From a virus: a stretch of DNA of 27,181 nucleotides. Location: IMG/VR virus record IMGVR_UViG_3300045738_001853, positions 1 through 27,181 of that record; one strand, written 5' to 3'. The first letter of the stretch is position 1, and each line of letters begins with the position of its first letter. Of the stretch, positions 23,211 to 27,181 are shown piece by piece. A program made the position numbers and the translations under genes. The notes under the pieces were generated by a model. It did not search any database, was not told where the DNA came from, and saw only the letters and a list, made by a program, of their open reading frames with translations.

Positions 23211-23672
23211 ATGGCTAAAAGAAAAAAGCAATTAAATGAAACTGCACCTGGTACTCCTAAGTCTCACGGTCTCGATAAAATTCCGGACAGGTATCCCAAG
23301 GGCAAAGAGCCGCAATGGGTGATAGACGCGCGGGCGGAAGCTAAGGCAAAAAAGGATAAGGATAAGGATAATAAGGATAAGGATAATAAGGATAAGGATA
23401 CGGATACGGAAAAGGTAGATGAAGCGGGAACATCGTCATGGACACCGGCATCTGAAACTCCAAGACAGAAGCGCGCACGACAAAAGCTTGAGAAGAAGGA
23501 AAAAGACGACAAGGCAAAAAAGAAAGACAAGGATCCAAAAGAATCAGTCAATACCGCTAGGTTTTTGGGAGCTTTAACTCAGAAAAATTATGCTGAGGCT
23601 AATAAATATTTACGAGCAGTTGTTAATAGTAAACTAGTAAAGGTTATAAAACAATCTCAACAGGAAAATTAA
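23211..23672 (+). CDS. Prohead core protein, gp67-like module at C-terminus
   Basis: 153 residues with a Lys/Asp-rich low-complexity centre and a C-terminal helix pair FLGALTQKNYAEANKYLRAV and SKLVKVIKQSQQ. That helix pair resembles the N-terminus of T4 gp67 (LIEAIKSNDLVAARKLFAEA...). In T4 the helix comes first and an acidic tail follows; here the order is reversed and the charged part is mixed, not purely acidic. Position between gp21 and gp22 fits a scaffold core component. T4 gp68 is an alternative. The sequence also contains (I/L)xE-poor disordered stretches that gp21 might leave uncut. The central part is encoded by a DNA tandem repeat. Confidence 0.65.
   Translation: MAKRKKQLNETAPGTPKSHGLDKIPDRYPKGKEPQWVIDARAEAKAKKDKDKDNKDKDNKDKDTDTEKVDEAGTSSWTPASETPRQKRARQKLEKKEKDDKAKKKDKDPKESVNTARFLGALTQKNYAEANKYLRAVVNSKLVKVIKQSQQEN
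23352..23409 (+). repeat. In-frame GGATAA-type tandem repeat in core-protein gene
   Basis: Repeats of AAGGATAAGGATAAT and shorter AAGGAT units encode Lys-Asp and Asn-Lys-Asp steps, fading into GGATAC units that encode Asp-Thr. The repeat unit keeps the frame, so copy number could vary without breaking the gene. Confidence 0.85.
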
Positions 23673-23673
23673 T

Positions 23674-24564
23674 ATGTCAGAACAAATAACACAAAAGTTA
23701 AAGGAGTTTACTAAAGATCTTCTTTCTGAAGAGTCATTAAGTGAGATCAGCGCGGCTATTGAAGAGGCTGTTGTGGCGCGCGCGAAACTTCAAGTTGAAG
23801 CTGCGTTAGTTACACAAGATGAAGATCATGCTAATAAAGTAGGTATCCTGCTCGAAGCGATTGATCAAGACCATACTAATAAGTTAGAGAAATTAGTTGA
23901 AGCTATTGACATTAATCATGTTGATAAGTTAAAAAATATTATCAGTAAGTATGAAGTAATTTTAAGTGAAGAAGCAAAACAATTTAAGAATGAGATGATT
24001 AGTACGGTTAGTAATTATCTTGATCTGTATTTAGAGCAGTCAGTACCAATAGACTCTATTAAGGAAGCTGCTGCTAATAAGAAAGCGAGAATCATGCTAC
24101 ACTCTCTTAGAGATAAACTTGGTGTTGATATGGCAATTGCTAATGAATCTATCAAATCAGCAATTGTTGATGGTAAGAAGCAAATTGATGAGGCTGCCTT
24201 TTATGCATCCAAGACACAAAAGAGAAATCAAAATCTTGTAAGTGAATTACATGAAACGCGCGCGCAGTTGTTGCTAGAGAAAAAATGTACGGGCCTGTCA
24301 GCGCAAAAGAAGCGACATTTAGCTAGAGTCCTAGGTGATAAGGATGAGAAGTTTATTTTAGAGAATTTTGATTATACAGTCAGTCTTTTCGAGAGAGGGG
24401 AAGAAGAGACTACTAAAGTGTTGAAGGAGCAAGTCCTCTTAACACATAAACCAGCTGATAGGCCAGAGCCAGAATTACTTGAGGAAAATGCTCAGCCTAA
24501 CGCCGATGGAGAATTTGAAACTCCATGGCGGGACTCATACATGAGTGAGCTTGAGAGATTTTAA
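23674..24564 (+). CDS. 22: Major prohead scaffold core protein gp22-like
   Basis: 296 residues (T4 gp22 has 269), nearly all helical and acidic. It has a three-fold internal repeat (about 50-92): DHANKVGILLEAID, DHTNKLEKLVEAID, NHVDKLKNIISKYE. Further in are NYLDLYLEQSVPID, typical of the gp22 mid-region, and a conserved-looking C-terminus with LARVLGDKDEKFILENFDYTVSLFERGE. The scaffold fills the prohead and is cut to small peptides by gp21; several L/IxE sites are visible (LLE, LVE, ILE). AGGA lies upstream of the ATG and the gene precedes the capsid gene as in T4. Confidence 0.88.
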   Translation: MSEQITQKLKEFTKDLLSEESLSEISAAIEEAVVARAKLQVEAALVTQDEDHANKVGILLEAIDQDHTNKLEKLVEAIDINHVDKLKNIISKYEVILSEEAKQFKNEMISTVSNYLDLYLEQSVPIDSIKEAAANKKARIMLHSLRDKLGVDMAIANESIKSAIVDGKKQIDEAAFYASKTQKRNQNLVSELHETRAQLLLEKKCTGLSAQKKRHLARVLGDKDEKFILENFDYTVSLFERGEEETTKVLKEQVLLTHKPADRPEPELLEENAQPNADGEFETPWRDSYMSELERF

Positions 24565-24572
24565 TTTTGTTG

Positions 24573-24593
24573 AGGTAGATTAGTTGTCTACCT
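24573..24593 (+). promoter_or_regulatory. Hairpin in the capsid gene leader
   Basis: AGGTAGA (24573-24579) pairs perfectly with TCTACCT (24587-24593) over a 7-base loop. It lies 30 bases before the capsid ATG, with AAAGGA at 24605-24610 downstream. No T-run follows, so it may stabilise a 5' end or partly attenuate transcription between scaffold and capsid genes. Confidence 0.4.
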
Positions 24594-24623
24594 ATCTTCA
24601 TCGTAAAGGAAACGAAAAATAAT

Positions 24624-26057
24624 ATGCAAAAGCAAATTAAACCATCGGAATCATATATTGATGAGAGTCGAGCTCGCTCACTAGTCGAGAAGTGGAGTCC
24701 TGTATTGGATTACTCTTCGAAGAATGTGGCCGAGATCGAAGATGACAATACCCGCCTAAATACGGCTATTCTTCTAGAGAATCAAGAGCAGTGGTGCTTA
24801 ACTGAGGCTCAGAATAGTGCTGGTGAAGTGGGTGGAGGCAACAGTGTGTTCGGTTCACACCAAGGTACAGCAGGTGCTTACAGTGGTGACCGTTACGCAT
24901 CTGGAGACGCTCGTCTTCCCAAGATTCTTATCCCAATGATTCGCAGAACATTCCCTGAGTTGATCACTAACGAAATCGTTGGTGTCCAACCCATGAGTGG
25001 TCCAGTTGGGTTAGCTTTCGCGTTGCGCTATCGGTACGAGTCTGATTCGTTAGGTGCGGATGGTATTGATGGGAAGAAATTCACATCAACCAATCGCCCT
25101 GAAGCGGATGCAGCGGATGAGAAGGAAATCGGTTACCAAGACTTGGATACTCGGTTCACTGGAACATCCTCAGCCCAACTAAGCGGAAGCACTGACTTCG
25201 CTATGATGGGTCAGGATCAAGGTGTTGCTGAGTTACTCAAGAATTATGAGTTAACTGGTAAAATCCCTCAAGTCGTCGTACAATTCGAGAAAACAGCTGT
25301 TGAAGCTGGTACTCGAAGGTTAGCAGCCCGTTGGAGCGTCGAGCTCGAGCAGGACCTTAAGAACATGAATGGTATCGACGTGGATACCGAACTCACAAAT
25401 GCAATGTCTTATGAATTGCAGGCTGAGATCGACCGCGAAATGATCATTCGTATGATTCAGGTTGCGCTTAATGCCGGCACCAAGGGCGTAAGCACGTGGA
25501 CCCCAGCTTCGGCTGATGGTCGCTGGCTTGCAGAGAGAAATCGTGACTTCTACCAAAAGTTGATTGTTGAAGCGAATCGGATTGCCATCCGGAACAGACG
25601 CGGAGCAGCTAACTTCATCGTGTGCACGCCACGTGTGGCTGCCATCTTGGAGATGTTGCCCGAGTTCCAATGGATGCCAGTTAACGGTAACGTGAATACT
25701 CAACCAGTCGGAATTGCCAAAGTTGGTAATCTCGGAGGTAGATTTAATGTTTATCGTGATACAAGAACTGAAGCCCAGTTTGAAAACGCACTTCGCGGTG
25801 CTCGTCTAGAGTACGCGTTGTTGGGTTACAAAGGGCCTGAGTTCTATGACACGGGAATCATTTATTGTCCGTATATCCCTGTAATGGTACAGCGTACTAT
25901 TGGACCGAACGACTTCTCACCTCGCGTGGGCTTGTTGACTCGTTACGGCGTCGTAGACAACATATTTGGAGCAGACCTATATTATCATGTGATAATTGTC
26001 AAGGATCTGTCCCCAGATACGTTCGAGCGCTCGTCAGCTAACGTCAGCTACCTCTAA
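24624..26057 (+). CDS. 23: Major capsid protein gp23
   Basis: 477 residues (T4 gp23 has 521). The N-terminal propiece includes RSLVEKWSPVLDY, then ENQEQWCLTEAQN; an (L)TE site at Glu61 is the probable gp21 cleavage point, matching T4 cleavage at Glu65. Downstream family features are LPKILIPMIRRTFPELITNEIVGVQPMSGPVGLAFALRY, IDREMIIRMIQVALN, ANFIVCTPRVAAILEMLPEF, GPEFYDTGIIYCPYIPVM and SPRVGLLTRYGVVDNIFG. Codon use is much richer in C/G-ending codons (AAC, ATC, CGT, GGT) than in neighbours, consistent with very high expression. It is followed by the strongest terminator in the window. Confidence 0.97.
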   Translation: MQKQIKPSESYIDESRARSLVEKWSPVLDYSSKNVAEIEDDNTRLNTAILLENQEQWCLTEAQNSAGEVGGGNSVFGSHQGTAGAYSGDRYASGDARLPKILIPMIRRTFPELITNEIVGVQPMSGPVGLAFALRYRYESDSLGADGIDGKKFTSTNRPEADAADEKEIGYQDLDTRFTGTSSAQLSGSTDFAMMGQDQGVAELLKNYELTGKIPQVVVQFEKTAVEAGTRRLAARWSVELEQDLKNMNGIDVDTELTNAMSYELQAEIDREMIIRMIQVALNAGTKGVSTWTPASADGRWLAERNRDFYQKLIVEANRIAIRNRRGAANFIVCTPRVAAILEMLPEFQWMPVNGNVNTQPVGIAKVGNLGGRFNVYRDTRTEAQFENALRGARLEYALLGYKGPEFYDTGIIYCPYIPVMVQRTIGPNDFSPRVGLLTRYGVVDNIFGADLYYHVIIVKDLSPDTFERSSANVSYL

Positions 26058-26083
26058 GCGACAGAGAACAGTTCGCAATAAAC

Positions 26084-26290
26084 TCAACCCCGACTTCGGT
26101 CGGGGTTTTTTTTGTCTACCTTACATCCCAGCTCAATCATGGCGATGATCCACTTTTCCATGCCCCGCTTAGTGACTCGCACTCTGCCATTGGATTTCTT
26201 GTATAATTCTACAAAATCTTGGTCGTAGTCGCATTCAAGGATTAGGCTCCCGTCTTTCTGTGGTCGCTCTTCTATGATCTCAAACTTCAT
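26084..26290 (-). CDS. Unrecognised 68-residue protein
   Basis: 68 residues beginning MKFEIIEERPQKDGSLILEC and including DYDQDFVELYKKSNGRVRVTKR. It has beta strands then a helix (MEKWIIAMIELGCKV). Small 'strand-strand-E-F-helix' phage proteins of this kind are common, but I do not recognise a named family. The stop and last codons lie within the capsid terminator hairpin on the other strand, an economical tail-to-tail arrangement. It is preceded by the 87-base inverted-repeat element, which may control it. Confidence 0.65.
   Translation of the reverse strand: MKFEIIEERPQKDGSLILECDYDQDFVELYKKSNGRVRVTKRGMEKWIIAMIELGCKVDKKNPDRSRG
26086..26113 (+). terminator. Strong intrinsic terminator after gp23
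   Basis: CCCCGAC (26088-26094), loop TTCG, GTCGGGG (26099-26105), then eight T. The loop makes a cUUCGg tetraloop closed by C-G, exceptionally stable in RNA. It ends late transcription of the head operon. The same DNA also encodes the last residues of the opposite-strand gene. Confidence 0.95.
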
Positions 26291-26296
26291 AATTAG

Positions 26297-26383
26297 TAAC
26301 CTAGCCGCAGGATATTACCCGAGAGCGCTTTCCATCAACTCTCAGTGCCTATTACCGGTGGGTTAGCGGTTACGGCTAGGTTA
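26297..26383 (-). ncRNA. Structured leader element, candidate cis-regulatory RNA
   Basis: A perfect 11-base inverted repeat, TAACCTAGCCG (26297-26307) with CGGCTAGGTTA (26373-26383), closes an 87-base element that fills the 96-base spacer between two minus-strand genes. Read as minus-strand RNA, the inside has two more hairpins: ACCG/CGGT (26370-26367 with 26357-26354) and CUGAGAG/CUCUCGG (26345-26339 with 26325-26319). The second has a U-G pair on the minus strand but a C-A mismatch on the plus strand, favouring minus-strand RNA. The 3' arm of the closing stem holds UAGG, 9 bases before the AUG at 26290, so the ribosome site would be buried when the stem forms. It matches no RNA class I know. 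Confidence 0.5.
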
Positions 26384-26386
26384 AAT

Positions 26387-26986
26387 TTAATCCCACAAAT
26401 TCAAATAATATTTAGCAAACAAATCCAACCCTTCTTGGACTCTCTCGCTATGCTTCTCGCATGGTGTCCAATCAAATCCTCTATCGTCTAAGCCCTCGTA
26501 TCCAACGCTACCGTCACTGTAGGTAGTTTTCTTGTGTCTTGGGTCATAGTCCTTAGGCTCAATTGGGCTAACCGTGTCTTCCCAATGCTCAAATGACCAA
26601 ATCATTTTATCTAAAGTTTTCTCCCATTTACGCACAGCCCTGTCCATAGCAAGGTCTCGGTCTTTCTCGGACAATTCGTAGTCAGTACTGTGATCGTAAT
26701 CCTTTTCAAACATCTCGCTAGGACAGCCATTGAGATTATTCCGGAAGTGCTTCAAGCGGGGCACAACTATCTTTGAGTGCCAACTATGAAAATTCCACGC
26801 CTCCTCGTGTGGGAAGCCCGTTTGCCAAGTCTGTCGCTTTTGACGCCACCAGTACTCGACCGCTTCATACTTCCATTTGAATCGCCACCAAACTCTTTGA
26901 TACAAAGAAATTTTTGATCTCTCGCAAATATCTTCCATGAATCGTCCAACGATTTCTTCTTTTACTATTGTCCTTTTTTTACTCAT
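26387..26986 (-). CDS. Trp-rich conserved phage protein of unknown function
   Basis: 199 residues with many Trp. The core TGFPHEEAWNFHSWHSKIVVPRLKHFRNNLNGCPSEMF and WEKTLDKMIWSFEHWED follows a pattern I recall from many phage hypothetical proteins: 'GxxxxxxWNLDxxIAxFIxPRLxxFxxxxxGxP' and 'W-x-x-x-L-x-K-M-(I/V)-x-(A/S)-F-E'. These have no established function. The protein is soluble and acidic in the second half. The preceding gene's TAA directly abuts its ATG. Confidence 0.8.
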   Translation of the reverse strand: MSKKRTIVKEEIVGRFMEDICERSKISLYQRVWWRFKWKYEAVEYWWRQKRQTWQTGFPHEEAWNFHSWHSKIVVPRLKHFRNNLNGCPSEMFEKDYDHSTDYELSEKDRDLAMDRAVRKWEKTLDKMIWSFEHWEDTVSPIEPKDYDPRHKKTTYSDGSVGYEGLDDRGFDWTPCEKHSERVQEGLDLFAKYYLNLWD

Positions 26987-27181
26987 TTAATTATTTTCTA
27001 TCTTACTAAGGCTAAATTTTTTCATTAGCTTGGATACGCCGATTATTTCTATCCCGACTTGAGTGTTTAATTCGTCAGTGTCTATCGTCACCATATTTGA
27101 CCCGTCTTGATAAACTAATACCGTTCCTATTCGTCCCTGCGGAGGGGCAACGTAAATATACATCGCATCTGCTTCTTCGTC
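26987..27181 (-). CDS. Partial DUF2283-family protein
   Basis: A minus-strand frame runs from the right edge to TAA at 26987-26989, giving 64 residues without a visible start. It begins DEEADAMYIYVAPPQG and has TDELNTQVGIEIIGVSKLM. DUF2283 proteins share 'D-x-x-A-D-(A/V)-x-Y-I-x-(L/V)' and 'GIEI-(L/I)-x-(A/V)-S', so the match is good though the middle differs. Members are small bacterial proteins of unknown function, sometimes found beside DUF4258 genes in toxin-antitoxin-like pairs. No such partner is visible here because the window ends. It is directly followed by the Trp-rich gene. Confidence 0.75.
   Translation of the reverse strand, partial: DEEADAMYIYVAPPQGRIGTVLVYQDGSNMVTIDTDELNTQVGIEIIGVSKLMKKFSLSKIENN

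Noticed and set aside
23352-23409. CRISPR-like repeat array
   Set aside because: The units are directly adjacent, 6-15 bases long and in frame, without spacers.
23264-23551. Minus-strand frames over the core-protein repeat encoding Ser-Leu or Tyr-Pro repeats
   Set aside because: They are the reverse reading of the GGATAA repeat inside a well-supported plus-strand gene and have no start signals.
25320-25703. 127-residue minus-strand frame inside gp23
   Set aside because: It lies wholly within the capsid gene, whose codon bias causes long antisense frames; no promoter or ribosome site.
26297-26383. tRNA or tmRNA gene
   Set aside because: The closing stem looks acceptor-like, but neither strand has a T-loop GTTCGA-type sequence, a CCA-like end, or an anticodon stem in the right place.

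Overview
The window is a 27 kb stretch of the structural (morphogenesis) region of a T4-like contractile-tailed phage (Straboviridae-like or marine 'T4-like' myovirus). This rests on a run of recognisable T4 homologues: baseplate/hub proteins (gp26-, gp48-, gp53-, gp27-, gp25- and gp6-like), a tape-measure candidate in the gp29 position, the small terminase gp16, clamp loader gp44, portal gp20, head-completion nuclease gp4, prohead protease gp21, core proteins gp67/gp22-like, and major capsid gp23. Most of the DNA is A+T-rich. The gene style (very large PKD/NHL baseplate-associated protein, phage dUTPase, sulfotransferase, ATAAATA late-promoter motifs) resembles marine T4-like phages of cyanobacteria or SAR11-type hosts. 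The host cannot be determined from the sequence.

Layout. (1) 3-7496, + strand: hub and tail-tube cap module (two gp26/gp51-like assembly proteins, tape measure candidate, gp48-like cap, gp53-like wedge, gp27-like hub, one unrecognised protein). (2) 7467-7985, - strand: gp16-like small terminase, tail-to-tail with module 1. (3) 8042-9612, + strand: DNA-metabolism island with dUTPase, a 34-residue very basic peptide gene and the gp44 clamp-loader ATPase, preceded by sigma70-like promoters. (4) 9596-10162, - strand: conserved-looking hypothetical gene. (5) 10242-18167, + strand: baseplate wedge gp25, gp6, and an 1828-residue multidomain protein in the gp7 position. (6) 18192-26057, + strand: head module with portal, neck-like protein, sulfotransferase, gp4-like nuclease, DUF192 protein, gp21 protease, core proteins and capsid, closed by a very strong intrinsic terminator with a UUCG loop. 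(7) 26084-27181, - strand: three small genes (68 aa unknown, 199 aa Trp-rich unknown, partial DUF2283), with a compact structured element filling the spacer between the first two.

How it works together: late genes appear to be driven from ATAAATA-type late promoters before many structural genes on both strands, often only 5-12 bases before the start codon and without a Shine-Dalgarno sequence. Head proteins are assembled on the gp22/gp67-like core and processed by gp21. The baseplate is built from hub (gp27/gp26/gp48/tape measure) and wedge (gp25/gp6/gp53) parts. gp16 works with a large terminase that lies outside the window.

Most notable observations: the 87-base structured element at 26297-26383 that could hide a ribosome binding site; the promoter/start-codon geometry suggesting leaderless late mRNAs; an apparent strong excess of CCGG except in the capsid gene; mutually exclusive hairpins where module 1 and gp16 overlap; and cargo-like sulfotransferase and DUF192 genes spliced by overlapping starts into the head operon.
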